48,221 nucleotides of DNA, taken from an uncultured Clostridia bacterium (lineage in GTDB: Bacteria > Bacillota > Clostridia > TANB77 > CAG-508). The notes beneath the pieces are model-generated. The model searched no databases and was not told the origin of the DNA. It worked only from the letters and a program-made list of their open reading frames with translations. The stretch lies in the NCBI GenBank assembly GCA_944387405.1, contig CALXET010000010.1:1-48221 (forward strand), written 5' to 3'. Both the position numbers and the translations under genes were made by a program. This document shows positions 7,857 through 17,754 of this stretch, in pieces (positions within the stretch are counted from its first letter, which is position 1; every line of letters starts with the position of its first letter).

Positions 7857-10800
7857 TTATATCTTCTTAATAATTCTACTTATAATTACTATTACAGTAA
7901 AAGATATTATTAAGCTAATAATATATGTCTCTATATTGTCACCTGTATCTACTGCTTTTCTTTCTTCTTTATTATAATTATCATCTGCATCTTCTCTATT
8001 ATTTGTTTCTTTTTCATCATTGCTATTATTAGAATCATCTGATTCTTCTTTTTCATCATTTAAAGAAGAAGAATTTTCTCCTTTTTCAACTTTTACTGTT
8101 AATGTAGTCTCTTTTCCCTCATATCTTAGTGTTAACTGCTGCACGCCTTCTTCAAATGTATTATATCCATTTACTGTAACTTTTGAATCTGTCATTGGTA
8201 TTTCTTCTTTTGTTCCATCTAGATAAGTTACTTCTATTATTCCTCCTTCTAAGTCTAACTCTTCTCCTGTCTTATATGTTGTTTTATTTGGTAATTTCTT
8301 TATTGTTATACTCTTTACATTACTTGGTTCGTCATTTTCTTCTTCTGGCTCTTTATTCTCTGATACTTGTACTGAAAATGTTGCTAATTTATTTTCATAA
8401 CTTACTGTTACTAATTGCATTCCTATTTTATTATTATCATATCCTGATATTTTTACTTTTGAATCTGTTAGTGGTACTTCTTCTACACTTCCATCACTAT
8501 ATGTTACCTCTAGAATTCCTCCTTCTAGATTTAACTCTTCTCCTACTTTATAACTTGTCTTTGTTGGTCTTGTCTTTACTGAGATTTTTGTTATTGTTAC
8601 TTCATCATTACCATCGTCATCTGTTTCTTCTTTTACTGTTACTGAAAATGTTGCTAATTTATTTTTATAATTTACTGTTAATGTTTGTGTTCCTGTTCTT
8701 TGTTTATCATACCCTGTAATAGTAACACTTGAATCTGTCATTGGTATTTCTTCTTTTGTTCCATCTAAATAACTTACTTCTATCATTCCGCCCTCTAAAT
8801 TCAAGTCTTCATTTAAATTATATGAAACTTTATTTGGTAATTTTTTAATTTTGATACTTTGAATTATTTTTTCATCAACTTTTTCATCAACAACAGTTAC
8901 ATTAAATTGTAGTCTCTTTTTCTCATATGTTACATAAATTGTCTGTATACCTTCTTTTGAGTTATCATACCCAGAAATAATTATTTTCTCATCTGATAAG
9001 TCTATAACTGATGTTGTACCATCTATATAAGTTACTTTAATCTTTCCATCTGTTAAATCAAGATTTTCTCCAATTTCATATTCTAATTTAGTAGGAAGAG
9101 ATATAAACTCAATTTTTTCTATTTCTTTTTTCTCTATAACTTCTTCAATAATTTCAATATCAAAATTTACTGTTTTTCCTTCAAAAGAAATTGTTAACGT
9201 TCTTTTCCCTAGTCTTTCATTACTGAATCCCAAAACTACAACTCTAGAATCTGTCATTTCAACTTCAGATTCTGTTCCATCGCTATATATTACTTTTAAA
9301 ACTCCTCCCGTTAAATCTAATTCATCTTTCCAAACTACATATTTTAATTTACTTGGAAGAGTTTTTATTATAATCTCTTGCACAGTTTTAGGAATTTCTT
9401 CCTTTATTATTTCAATACTAAAAGATGCTAACTTTCCCTTGTACTCTAGTGTAATTATTTGAAGTCCTAATTTTGTATTATCAAAACCTGAAACAGTAAC
9501 TTTATCTGATGGTAAATTTATTTCACTTGTTGAATCATCACTATAAGTTACTAATAACACTCCACCTGTTAAGTCTAAATTATCAATTCCTTGAACATAT
9601 TTTTCTTTAGTTGGTTTTGTTTTAACAGCAATACTTTTTATTTCTTTAGATACTAATACTGGAAAAGTAATTTCATTATTATTATATCTTATGACAATAT
9701 TCTGAATACCAGGAGTTCCGGCAACAAATCCACTAACATTTATTCTAGCATCTGTCATATCAATAATTTCTTTATAACCATCATTATATTCTACTAAAAT
9801 GCTTCCACCTGTTAAATCAAGTAAAGTATCTGTTTGGTTATATTCAATCTTATCAGGTAATTTATTAATACTTATTCTTTCAATAACTCTTACTACATTT
9901 ACTTTAAATGTAAGTCTATTACCTTTATAATTTATAGTTATAACTTGCTCTCCAATCACATTACCATCAAAACCAGTAATAATAATATTTTCATCAGTTA
10001 AATTAACTATTTTATCTGGACTTCCATTTTTATATTTAATAGTAATATAGCCTCCATCTAAATTTAAAGTTGTTTCTTCTTTAACTATATATTCTTTTTT
10101 TATTGGTTCTGTAAGAATTATTTTAGCTATTTCATATTCATCTACAATTTTGACTGTAAAAGTAGTAGTTTTTCCATCATATTTTACTGTTAAAACTCTA
10201 TCTCCTAGTACATTATTATTAAATCCTTCAACTATAACTTCACTATCTTGCATACTTTTTGACTTTTTTTGTCCATTTAAGTATGTAATTAAAATACTAC
10301 CACCTGTTAAATCTAATTCATCTGTATTTTTTAAATATTCTAATTTTTGCGGTAAATTCTCTATCTCTATTTTTTCTACTACTTCTGACGTGTTATCTGT
10401 GACTACAACATCAAACATCAATAATTTTCCATTATATATTACTGCTATACGTTTATTTCCTGAAGTACTACTATCAAAAGATGCAATAGTACAATTTTCA
10501 TCACTCATTTTTACTATTTCTGTATATCCATCTGTATATGTTATTAATATTTCTCCGCCATCTAAATTTACTTCTTCTCCTATATAATATATCGTTTTTG
10601 TTGGTAATGTTTGAAGAGTAATACTTGAAATTTCTCTTAATTTTATCTCATAACTGATTGGAACTTCTATATCATTATATAAAAGTGTAACATATAACAT
10701 TCTTTTTCCGTTTTCATCTCTTATGTCATAAGAAAAAATATTCAAATCAGTCATTTTTACTTCTTTTTTTGTCTTATTATTATAATAAATAATTAACGTA

Positions 10801-13790
10801 CCACCAGTTAAGTCAATATTTTCTCCTTCTGCTATATATGTAGTTTTAGTAGGATATGTTCCAACTTCAATATTTTCTATTTCAACAGGTATTATTTGGA
10901 CATCAAATGATAATACTTTAGACTTATCATGTTCATAATACACATATATTCTTAGAGTTCCAAGTTCTAAATTACTAAATCCATCTGCAACTACTAAATT
11001 AGAATCCATATTAATTTCATCATAAGTATTATTATTGTATATTATCTTAATTTTTCCGCCTGTTAAATCTAAATTCTCATAATTTTGAATATATGTTAAT
11101 TTATCTGGCAATTTTGAAATTACTATATCTTTTATTTCTTTTTCTAATACACGTACTTTTATAACTTTTGTTATTTCTTGATTTGCAGTAGATGTACCAA
11201 TAATTTCTGTCTCACCAGGAATCAAACCTTTTATAAGTCCTGAAGAGTCTACACTTGCTATTGCACTATTATTACTAATCCAACTAATCTCTTGAGGTGC
11301 AGTATCTGGAATAATACTTGATTGTATCTGATAATTTAATCCTTCAGTAATTTCTACATTTTCTTCATCAACTATAATTTCTCTTGGTTTTAATGGATCT
11401 AAAATTACTGTTATATTACATGTTGCAGTTTTATTGTTACTTGACTCTACTGTAATTACTGCTTCTCCTTCATTAATTGCATAAACTGTTCCATCTATAA
11501 CTTTAGCAACATTTTCATTGCTACTTTTCCATGTTATAGTTTTATCAGTAGCATCATATGGCAATATTTCAGCAGTTAAAGTAATGCTATTTCCTTTTAT
11601 TATTGTTTCTTCTGATTTATTTAATGAAATTGAATCTACTTGTATTTTTCTAGGAATAACATTTATATTACAAGTAGCTTCTATTCCATTATTTGTTCTA
11701 GCTATAATTTTTGTAGTTCCTTCTTTTATACCTGTAACATTTCCAGCATTGTCAACTTCTGCAATTTCTATATTTTGGCTATTCCAAGTTATACTTTTAT
11801 CTGTCGTATTATCAGGTAAAACTTGTGCTTCTAATTTATATGTTTTTCCTTCTTCTATAGATATTTCATTTTGATTTAATGAAATTGACTCAGCTTCAAC
11901 TATCTTTTTATTTACTATAACTGTACAAGTTGCTTTTTTATTGTTTTCAGTTGTTACAATAACATCTGCCCTGCCTTCTTTTTTAGCCTCTATTTCTCCA
12001 TCTTGAGATACTATTAATATATCCTCATCTGAAGACTCCCATGTTAGTTTGTTTTTTATATTAGTATTGTCTGGTAAGATTGTTGCTTTTAATGAAAATG
12101 TTTCTCCTTCATCTAATGTTATTTCACTTTCATTTAATGATACTGATTCTGGTTCTATTAATTCTTTAGGCTCATTTCTTGTAAATACCTTTATACAAAA
12201 ATCGCTATCTGTACTTTTTCTAAATCCATATGTTTTTCCAGTTGTATATAATTGATATGAACATCTTTGAGAAATAGACGGATTTTTTGATCCATATGGA
12301 ACTTCGACAGGAATTGCTACCTCACTTCCATCTACTGAATATACTTCCACAATTATACTATATGTATCTTCTTCAATTTCCTTTGGTTCATCTAATTTAA
12401 TTGTATTATATCCAGGATATATTTTAGTTTTTGGTGCTATTTCTATTAAATCATTTTCTTCAATCATAGTGCCTAAATTATTTCCATATTTAATTGCTAC
12501 ATACATTTCTTCTTCAGCAAATAATCCTATTTCAGTAATTTTTTCAACTTCATTTGACTCTTTATCATTTTGTGATTTTTTATCAAAATCAATTTTTATT
12601 TTTTTACCATTTTCCAAAGATATTGTTGCTGTTGATTTAGTTAAATCATATTGGTACAAATAATCATGATCTATTTGAGTAATCTCTCTTATTCCACGCA
12701 CACCAGCTTCAACTAATGAATCTTCATATGAAACATAGTAAAATCCATCTCCTACATAATCTTCCATCCCGTCAACTACACAATCATCTTTTGTGCCATA
12801 TGAATTAAGAACTATCCAAGCTCCATCTTTACTTGGTTTATATCCATCATTAAAATTATCTTTTGAATAATTATCATCCCAACCAATAATCGTTACTGCA
12901 TGTCCAGGCATATTACTATTTGAATTAAATGCTCCTGTACTCATGTTCAAATAGGGATATAAATCTCCGGATATTTGTGTATATACAGCACCATAAGTCA
13001 TTATATGCTCTTTAATTGCAATTCTATTTTCCATTGCCTCTTCTTCTGTCAAAACATTTCCAGCAGAATTATAACTATCTCTATATTCTATTTGATTTCC
13101 GTCTTTGTATTTATATATTGTTGGAAAATATACTGCTTCTTTTACTTTTGCCTGTACTTCTTTTCCTTCAATTTCAGAACTATCAATTAATTCTTCTACT
13201 TTATCTACTACAAGAGGCATATCTTCTTCAAGAACTGGTCCTTTACCACTTACAATATATGCAAGTCCAATTTCAAAATTTCCTCCTTCTCCAACTTCTC
13301 TTCCCCATGTATCAATTTGTATAGTTTTATCTAAAAATTTTGAAACAGTTGAATAGTCAATATGTCTAGGAGAAAATTCTAATCCTACTAATTCTTCACA
13401 AACTCTATAACATGTTGTTTCAAGCACACTAGTAAGAGAAAAAGCCCAACATTCATTTGTATAACCTTGATCTTTTACTTTTAAATTTACTCCATTTTCA
13501 TCTAATCTATACTCTTCTGTATCTTCTGCTATAGCCCTCATAATACTACTATATTGATTCTCAAAGTAATCATTAGATTCTGAGTCTCTTTCATAATATG
13601 GAACATCAAACATAGGTGGCATTGATATTTTTTCTCTTGTGCTCTTTGGTAGTTTTAACCATTCTTCGTAAGCTTTAGAATATTTTATCTCTGGTTCACT
13701 ATATTCTTTAGCAAAAGCTATATTCGAAAATAGAAGTATTATACAAGATATCAATAAAATTATTCTTGAAACAACTTTCTCTTTTTTCAT
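7857..13790 (-). CDS. Secreted papain-like (C1A) cysteine protease with 4 Big_2-like and 12 Big_3-like Ig domains and a C-terminal anchor
   Basis: A 1,977-residue exported protein. Signal peptide to about residue 27; a pro-like segment (EEWLKLP...MPPMFDVPY); papain-type catalytic domain with oxyanion Gln108 and nucleophile Cys114 in KDQGYTNECWAFS, His297 in PGHAVTIIGWDD and Asn329 in VLNSYG. Next a region resembling the lectin-like domain that follows bacterial C1 peptidases (YLYQYD, about 375-540); four Big_2-type Ig domains (about 546-880); twelve Big_3-type Ig repeats of about 83 residues (to about 1885); an acidic Ser/Asn linker; and VDTGD, a hydrophobic helix and RIIKKI. Catalytic residues look intact, so it should be active on the cell surface; its substrate is unknown. 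ATG with AAGGGGA at good spacing. It neighbours a shorter paralogue and has its own terminator. Confidence 0.88.
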   Translation of the reverse strand: MKKEKVVSRIILLISCIILLFSNIAFAKEYSEPEIKYSKAYEEWLKLPKSTREKISMPPMFDVPYYERDSESNDYFENQYSSIMRAIAEDTEEYRLDENGVNLKVKDQGYTNECWAFSLTSVLETTCYRVCEELVGLEFSPRHIDYSTVSKFLDKTIQIDTWGREVGEGGNFEIGLAYIVSGKGPVLEEDMPLVVDKVEELIDSSEIEGKEVQAKVKEAVYFPTIYKYKDGNQIEYRDSYNSAGNVLTEEEAMENRIAIKEHIMTYGAVYTQISGDLYPYLNMSTGAFNSNSNMPGHAVTIIGWDDNYSKDNFNDGYKPSKDGAWIVLNSYGTKDDCVVDGMEDYVGDGFYYVSYEDSLVEAGVRGIREITQIDHDYLYQYDLTKSTATISLENGKKIKIDFDKKSQNDKESNEVEKITEIGLFAEEEMYVAIKYGNNLGTMIEENDLIEIAPKTKIYPGYNTIKLDEPKEIEEDTYSIIVEVYSVDGSEVAIPVEVPYGSKNPSISQRCSYQLYTTGKTYGFRKSTDSDFCIKVFTRNEPKELIEPESVSLNESEITLDEGETFSLKATILPDNTNIKNKLTWESSDEDILIVSQDGEIEAKKEGRADVIVTTENNKKATCTVIVNKKIVEAESISLNQNEISIEEGKTYKLEAQVLPDNTTDKSITWNSQNIEIAEVDNAGNVTGIKEGTTKIIARTNNGIEATCNINVIPRKIQVDSISLNKSEETIIKGNSITLTAEILPYDATDKTITWKSSNENVAKVIDGTVYAINEGEAVITVESSNNKTATCNITVILDPLKPREIIVDEENVEITEGLNYQIQSSIIPDTAPQEISWISNNSAIASVDSSGLIKGLIPGETEIIGTSTANQEITKVIKVRVLEKEIKDIVISKLPDKLTYIQNYENLDLTGGKIKIIYNNNTYDEINMDSNLVVADGFSNLELGTLRIYVYYEHDKSKVLSFDVQIIPVEIENIEVGTYPTKTTYIAEGENIDLTGGTLIIYYNNKTKKEVKMTDLNIFSYDIRDENGKRMLYVTLLYNDIEVPISYEIKLREISSITLQTLPTKTIYYIGEEVNLDGGEILITYTDGYTEIVKMSDENCTIASFDSSTSGNKRIAVIYNGKLLMFDVVVTDNTSEVVEKIEIENLPQKLEYLKNTDELDLTGGSILITYLNGQKKSKSMQDSEVIVEGFNNNVLGDRVLTVKYDGKTTTFTVKIVDEYEIAKIILTEPIKKEYIVKEETTLNLDGGYITIKYKNGSPDKIVNLTDENIIITGFDGNVIGEQVITINYKGNRLTFKVNVVRVIERISINKLPDKIEYNQTDTLLDLTGGSILVEYNDGYKEIIDMTDARINVSGFVAGTPGIQNIVIRYNNNEITFPVLVSKEIKSIAVKTKPTKEKYVQGIDNLDLTGGVLLVTYSDDSTSEINLPSDKVTVSGFDNTKLGLQIITLEYKGKLASFSIEIIKEEIPKTVQEIIIKTLPSKLKYVVWKDELDLTGGVLKVIYSDGTESEVEMTDSRVVVLGFSNERLGKRTLTISFEGKTVNFDIEIIEEVIEKKEIEKIEFISLPTKLEYEIGENLDLTDGKIKVTYIDGTTSVIDLSDEKIIISGYDNSKEGIQTIYVTYEKKRLQFNVTVVDEKVDEKIIQSIKIKKLPNKVSYNLNEDLNLEGGMIEVSYLDGTKEEIPMTDSSVTITGYDKQRTGTQTLTVNYKNKLATFSVTVKEETDDDGNDEVTITKISVKTRPTKTSYKVGEELNLEGGILEVTYSDGSVEEVPLTDSKVKISGYDNNKIGMQLVTVSYENKLATFSVQVSENKEPEEENDEPSNVKSITIKKLPNKTTYKTGEELDLEGGIIEVTYLDGTKEEIPMTDSKVTVNGYNTFEEGVQQLTLRYEGKETTLTVKVEKGENSSSLNDEKEESDDSNNSNDEKETNNREDADDNYNKEERKAVDTGDNIETYIISLIISFTVIVIISRIIKKI
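8136..11153 (-). repeat. Array of 12 tandem Big_3-type Ig-like domain repeats (coding)
   Basis: Each unit of about 83 codons reads as (L/R)P(T/N/D)K..Y...(E/D)(N/E)LDL(T/E)GG.(I/L).(V/I).Y.DG, then a Met/Leu-Thr-Asp-Ser turn, a (S/T)G(Y/F)(D/N) turn, G.Q.(L/V)T(V/L).Y and a closing F.V.V strand. The first units are diverged from one another. The last three are the most regular and lie inside or next to the 600-bp sequence shared with the second protease gene. Confidence 0.8.
8184..8783 (-). repeat. 600-bp perfect direct repeat, copy 1 (other copy 14322-14921)
   Basis: Line-by-line comparison shows no difference from 14322-14921 (constant offset 6138). It covers about two and a half Big_3 domains near the C-terminus of the large protease. 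Both flanks diverge immediately, which points to recent conversion or recombination rather than an intact old duplication. Confidence 0.9.
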
Positions 13791-13977
13791 AAATTCCCCT
13801 TTTATACTTATAAATATATATATTAATATTTTAGTTATAATAATATATTTTTTAAATATGTATTATTTTTCTAAAACATAATATTACAAATAATGTTTTA
13901 GACCTATCTACGGAAACTATTTTTAACCATATATTTTCCAAAATATTATTTTTTTATATCTTTTTCTTTACAAAAAA

Positions 13978-14024
13978 AAAGCGAATAATACGTGAATTTA
14001 TTAAATCCCTATATTAATCGCTTT
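13978..14024 (-). terminator. Rho-independent terminator downstream of the second C1A protease gene
   Basis: A 13-bp stem with one mismatch (13978-13990 with 14012-14024); the 21-nt loop contains a small inner hairpin. It is followed on the minus strand by a nine-T tail. It lies 25 nt after the stop codon. Confidence 0.8.
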
Positions 14025-14048
14025 AATTCATAGCATTAAATTATTATA

Positions 14049-17000
14049 TTATACTCTTTTAATCATTCTACTAACTACTACTATTACCAAGAATGATCCT
14101 ACTAGATAAATAATATATGTTTCAATATTATCTCCTGTATCTACAGCTTTTCTTTCTTCTTTTGCGTCTTCTCCTTTATCATCTCCACTACCTACAGCAG
14201 AACCTTCTATCTCTTCACCTTGTTCTAATTTTACAGTCAATGTTGTTTCTTGACCACCATATCTTAATGTTAATTGCTGAACACCTACTTTAAATGTATC
14301 ATATCCTTCAATAGTAACTCCTGAATCTGTCATTGGTATTTCTTCTTTTGTTCCATCTAGATAAGTTACTTCTATTATTCCTCCTTCTAAGTCTAACTCT
14401 TCTCCTGTCTTATATGTTGTTTTATTTGGTAATTTCTTTATTGTTATACTCTTTACATTACTTGGTTCGTCATTTTCTTCTTCTGGCTCTTTATTCTCTG
14501 ATACTTGTACTGAAAATGTTGCTAATTTATTTTCATAACTTACTGTTACTAATTGCATTCCTATTTTATTATTATCATATCCTGATATTTTTACTTTTGA
14601 ATCTGTTAGTGGTACTTCTTCTACACTTCCATCACTATATGTTACCTCTAGAATTCCTCCTTCTAGATTTAACTCTTCTCCTACTTTATAACTTGTCTTT
14701 GTTGGTCTTGTCTTTACTGAGATTTTTGTTATTGTTACTTCATCATTACCATCGTCATCTGTTTCTTCTTTTACTGTTACTGAAAATGTTGCTAATTTAT
14801 TTTTATAATTTACTGTTAATGTTTGTGTTCCTGTTCTTTGTTTATCATACCCTGTAATAGTAACACTTGAATCTGTCATTGGTATTTCTTCTTTTGTTCC
14901 ATCTAAATAACTTACTTCTATTACTCCACCTTCTAGGTCTAAATCTTCTCCTACAATATATTCTGTCTTTGTAGGTCTAGATTTTATCCTTATACTTGAT
15001 ACAGTTTTATCATCTTCAGTTCCAGATTCATCTACTACTTGAACTACATAAGTTGTAAGTTTATTTGAGTAATTTACTGTAATTGTTTGTACCCCAGTTC
15101 TTGTCTTATCATATCCTGTAATAATAACATTTGAATCTGTCATTGGTACTTCTTCTGTTGTTCCATCTGAATAAGTTATTTCTATTATTCCTCCTTCTAA
15201 ATCTAAATCTTCTCCTTTATTATATTTAGTCTTAGTAGGAAGAGTCTTTACTCTAATACTTTCTACTGTTTTAACAGTTTCTTCAGATTTTACTTCAAAA
15301 GAAAATTTATATTCAAAACCACTTCCATTGTATTCTATATTAGCAAGAATATCTACTTTACCTGGATTTTTAAATCTTACTTTAAAATATACTTTTCCAT
15401 CATCTGAACTATTTTTATCAATTTGAGTAATTTCAGCAATGCTTGTATCAGATAAACTTATATTAACATTTTCTTTTTCTGAATCTGGTATATTAATTAA
15501 TTGAACTGAAAATAATTTTTCATTTCCTACTATATATTTTACATTATCTTCTGTATTTATATCTAATGCTATTTCATCTTCATTTATTACTTTGACTTCT
15601 AGTTCTGCTATTTTACCATTTTCTGTTGTTGCAGTAATTACTGTCTCTCCTGCTGATTTTGCAATAATTTCTCCTGTATTGCTTACTTCTGCAACGCTAG
15701 TATTAGATGATTTCCATGTAATACCTGTCTTACTATTTGCGTTTTCTGGTAATATAGTTGCTATTAATTTTTCTGTTGAATTTACATTCATTGTTATTTT
15801 ACCAGTTTTATTTAACGTAATACTCTCTGGTTCAATTGTTTGTCTATATTCTTCGGTTGTAAAAGCTTTAATACAAAAATCCCTATCTTCATATGGGCTT
15901 TTAACATTTCCTAGTAATACATATGTTTTCCCTGAAATATCTGGATTAAATTGTATAGCCCCCATATTATTTCCATTCTCATAATCATTATATTCAATCG
16001 GTACAATTACATTGTCAGTTCCGTTCAAACTTTCAAAAACGACTAAAATATCATAGCTATCTGTTAATTCTATAGGAGATGTTAATTCTATAGTATTAAA
16101 TCCAGCATGTACCTTTTGTCTTTCAGTTATTACTTTATTAGTATTTCCTGAAGAATAAAGTACTGAAACATATTGTTCTTCAAATATAAATAATCCTATT
16201 TCGTTTAAATATTCTTTCTTTTCTGGTTTATCAAAAGTTGCTCCTATTGTCACACCGCTAGTTCCTTCTACTGCACTAGTAACTCCTACATCATCATATT
16301 GATGTATATTGTCATAGTCGACATCTGAAACCTCATTTACTCCACCCATAGAAGTTTCTATAATAGCATCATCATATGATACATAAAAATATCCGTCATA
16401 ACCTTCACCATAAGATGCTGTTAAATCTTTATATACAGCATTATTTTCTGTTCCATATGAATTAAGTACTATCCATGCACCATCATGAAGTGGTCTATTT
16501 GATTCTAGAAAATTCTCTTTTGGAAAATTATCGTCCCATCCGACTATAGTAACTGCATGTCCTAATGGATCATCTGTTGAATAATATGCAAAAGTCTCAG
16601 GATTATAATTACCACTTAACGCTCCTGGTACCCCACCAAAAACAGCTCCTTTTGTAAGGATATGTTCTTTAACTTCATCTCTTATTTCTTCAACTTCTGT
16701 TTCTGTTAATTGATTTATACCATCATTGTAAGTTATACCATCACTAGAATATTTTTTATTTATAGATGGGAACCACTCAATATCTTTTACTCTTAATTGT
16801 ACTTCTTTTCCTTGAATTTCAGAGCTATTTATTAACTCTTCTTTTTTATCTACTACAACTGGCATATCTTTTTCTAAGACTGGTCCAGATCCTCTTGCTA
16901 AATATCCTGATCCTATAAAGAAGTTTCCGCCGCTTCCTACATCTCTTATAACATTATTATCTATTTCTGTATCACTAAATTTTGAAAGTGTTGAATAATC

Positions 17001-17432
17001 TATATGTCTTGGAGAAAATATTTCTGATGCTTGTCCTGTTAATTTAGAAACTGTTGTTTCTAATATACTTGTAATAGAAAAAGCCCAACATTCACCAGTA
17101 TATCCTTGATCTTTTACTGTAATATCAATATCATCACTTAAATTATAGTAGTCTAAATCTTCACTTAATGCTTTTACTAAATCATTATATTGATTAGTCC
17201 AGTAATTATTTTCTGATGATGTATTCTCTTTTTTATAAGGAATATTAAACATTTGTGGCATCATTGTATTTTTTCTTTCTTCTTCTGGTAACTTAAGCCA
17301 TTCTTTGTAATTTTCTGAATACAACTCATCATTTATTTCTAATGAATCTGCTGCATATACTTTTCCAAATAAAATAAATATCAGAAAAGCTATCAAACTA
17401 AATATTATTATTTTTCTAGATATTTTCTTCAT
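14049..17432 (-). CDS. Secreted papain-like (C1A) cysteine protease with a short Ig-domain stalk (paralogue of the 7857-13790 gene)
   Basis: About 1,127 residues. Signal peptide, pro-like segment (YKEWLKLPEEER...MFNIPY), catalytic domain with Gln109, Cys115 (DQGYTGECWAFS), His292 (GHAVTIVGWDD) and Asn324 (VLNSYG), and a lectin-like region starting IHQYDD. One Big_2 domain (EPESITLNKTG), one diverged Ig-like segment, four Big_3 repeats, then a VDTGD motif, hydrophobic helix and RMIKRV tail. The catalytic half is diverged from the paralogue while a 600-bp stalk segment is identical. Start: an in-frame GTG at 17444 lies too close to GGAG; the ATG at 17432, giving MKKISRK before the hydrophobic core, is preferred, though its ribosome binding site is weak or distant. 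Promoter at 17476-17504. The stalk is eight Big_3 units shorter, so it would project less far. Confidence 0.87.
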   Translation of the reverse strand: MKKISRKIIIFSLIAFLIFILFGKVYAADSLEINDELYSENYKEWLKLPEEERKNTMMPQMFNIPYKKENTSSENNYWTNQYNDLVKALSEDLDYYNLSDDIDITVKDQGYTGECWAFSITSILETTVSKLTGQASEIFSPRHIDYSTLSKFSDTEIDNNVIRDVGSGGNFFIGSGYLARGSGPVLEKDMPVVVDKKEELINSSEIQGKEVQLRVKDIEWFPSINKKYSSDGITYNDGINQLTETEVEEIRDEVKEHILTKGAVFGGVPGALSGNYNPETFAYYSTDDPLGHAVTIVGWDDNFPKENFLESNRPLHDGAWIVLNSYGTENNAVYKDLTASYGEGYDGYFYVSYDDAIIETSMGGVNEVSDVDYDNIHQYDDVGVTSAVEGTSGVTIGATFDKPEKKEYLNEIGLFIFEEQYVSVLYSSGNTNKVITERQKVHAGFNTIELTSPIELTDSYDILVVFESLNGTDNVIVPIEYNDYENGNNMGAIQFNPDISGKTYVLLGNVKSPYEDRDFCIKAFTTEEYRQTIEPESITLNKTGKITMNVNSTEKLIATILPENANSKTGITWKSSNTSVAEVSNTGEIIAKSAGETVITATTENGKIAELEVKVINEDEIALDINTEDNVKYIVGNEKLFSVQLINIPDSEKENVNISLSDTSIAEITQIDKNSSDDGKVYFKVRFKNPGKVDILANIEYNGSGFEYKFSFEVKSEETVKTVESIRVKTLPTKTKYNKGEDLDLEGGIIEITYSDGTTEEVPMTDSNVIITGYDKTRTGVQTITVNYSNKLTTYVVQVVDESGTEDDKTVSSIRIKSRPTKTEYIVGEDLDLEGGVIEVSYLDGTKEEIPMTDSSVTITGYDKQRTGTQTLTVNYKNKLATFSVTVKEETDDDGNDEVTITKISVKTRPTKTSYKVGEELNLEGGILEVTYSDGSVEEVPLTDSKVKISGYDNNKIGMQLVTVSYENKLATFSVQVSENKEPEEENDEPSNVKSITIKKLPNKTTYKTGEELDLEGGIIEVTYLDGTKEEIPMTDSGVTIEGYDTFKVGVQQLTLRYGGQETTLTVKLEQGEEIEGSAVGSGDDKGEDAKEERKAVDTGDNIETYIIYLVGSFLVIVVVSRMIKRV
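14322..14921 (-). repeat. 600-bp perfect direct repeat, copy 2 (other copy 8184-8783)
   Basis: Identical to 8184-8783 as far as direct comparison shows, including synonymous positions. It ends at a T/C difference at 14922 (8784) and begins where the preceding codons differ (CCTGAA here, TTTGAA in the other copy). Confidence 0.9.
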
Positions 17433-17475
17433 ATTTTCCCACACTTCTCCATTTAAATATATTTTTATATATTAA

Positions 17476-17504
17476 AATATATACATTTTTTATAATTTTT
17501 TCAA
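17476..17504 (-). promoter_or_regulatory. Promoter for the second C1A protease gene
   Basis: Minus-strand TTGAAA (17504-17499), 17-bp spacer, TATATT (17481-17476), about 45 nt upstream of the chosen ATG. The surroundings are extremely AT-rich, so chance matches are possible. Confidence 0.5.
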
Positions 17505-17684
17505 TAGTATTTTGCATATTTATTGCGATAAATAAGATATTAGAGAGTAATTTTTATTATATTTATTTACGGATAGAGTTTTTATAGAGATTTTCTTTGA
17601 AATATTTCTTTTTATTTACATTTTTGATAATTTAATAAAATAAAAAATAATAATTTTAAATACAAAATAGAAAAGGAAATAAAA

Positions 17685-17731
17685 AAAGAGTTTAATATGT
17701 AAATTACATCATTTACAAAATTAAACTCTTT
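17685..17731 (-). terminator. Rho-independent terminator of the rpoB-rpoC operon
   Basis: Two-tier hairpin: outer 12-bp stem (17685-17696 with 17720-17731) and inner 7-bp stem (17698-17704 with 17711-17717), followed on the minus strand by a seven-T tail. It lies about 25 nt after the rpoC stop. Confidence 0.85.
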
Positions 17732-17754
17732 ACTAATTTTTAGATATCTAAGAA

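Larger units (their letters stand above)
17433..17754. other. Intergenic region between rpoC and the second protease gene
   Basis: 322 bp of very AT-rich sequence. It holds the rpoC terminator (17685-17731) and the protease promoter (17476-17504). In between lies a TACGGA at 17568-17573, one of several TCCGTA/TACGGA hexamers found in intergenic gaps of this window. I see no reading frame or RNA gene in it. Confidence 0.6.

Noticed and set aside
8183..8719. Leucine-rich open frames on the plus strand opposite the Ig-repeat genes (also 14333-14857, 33051-33485, 38341-38775, 33615-33821 and 38905-39111)
   Set aside because: They are antisense shadows of repetitive, acidic coding sequence, are duplicated only because the sense gene is duplicated, and have no ribosome binding sites or plausible protein composition.
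12975..13356. Overlapping plus-strand frames inside the protease catalytic region
   Set aside because: They lie opposite a well-conserved C1A domain, lack ribosome binding sites, and the three alternatives overlap one another.
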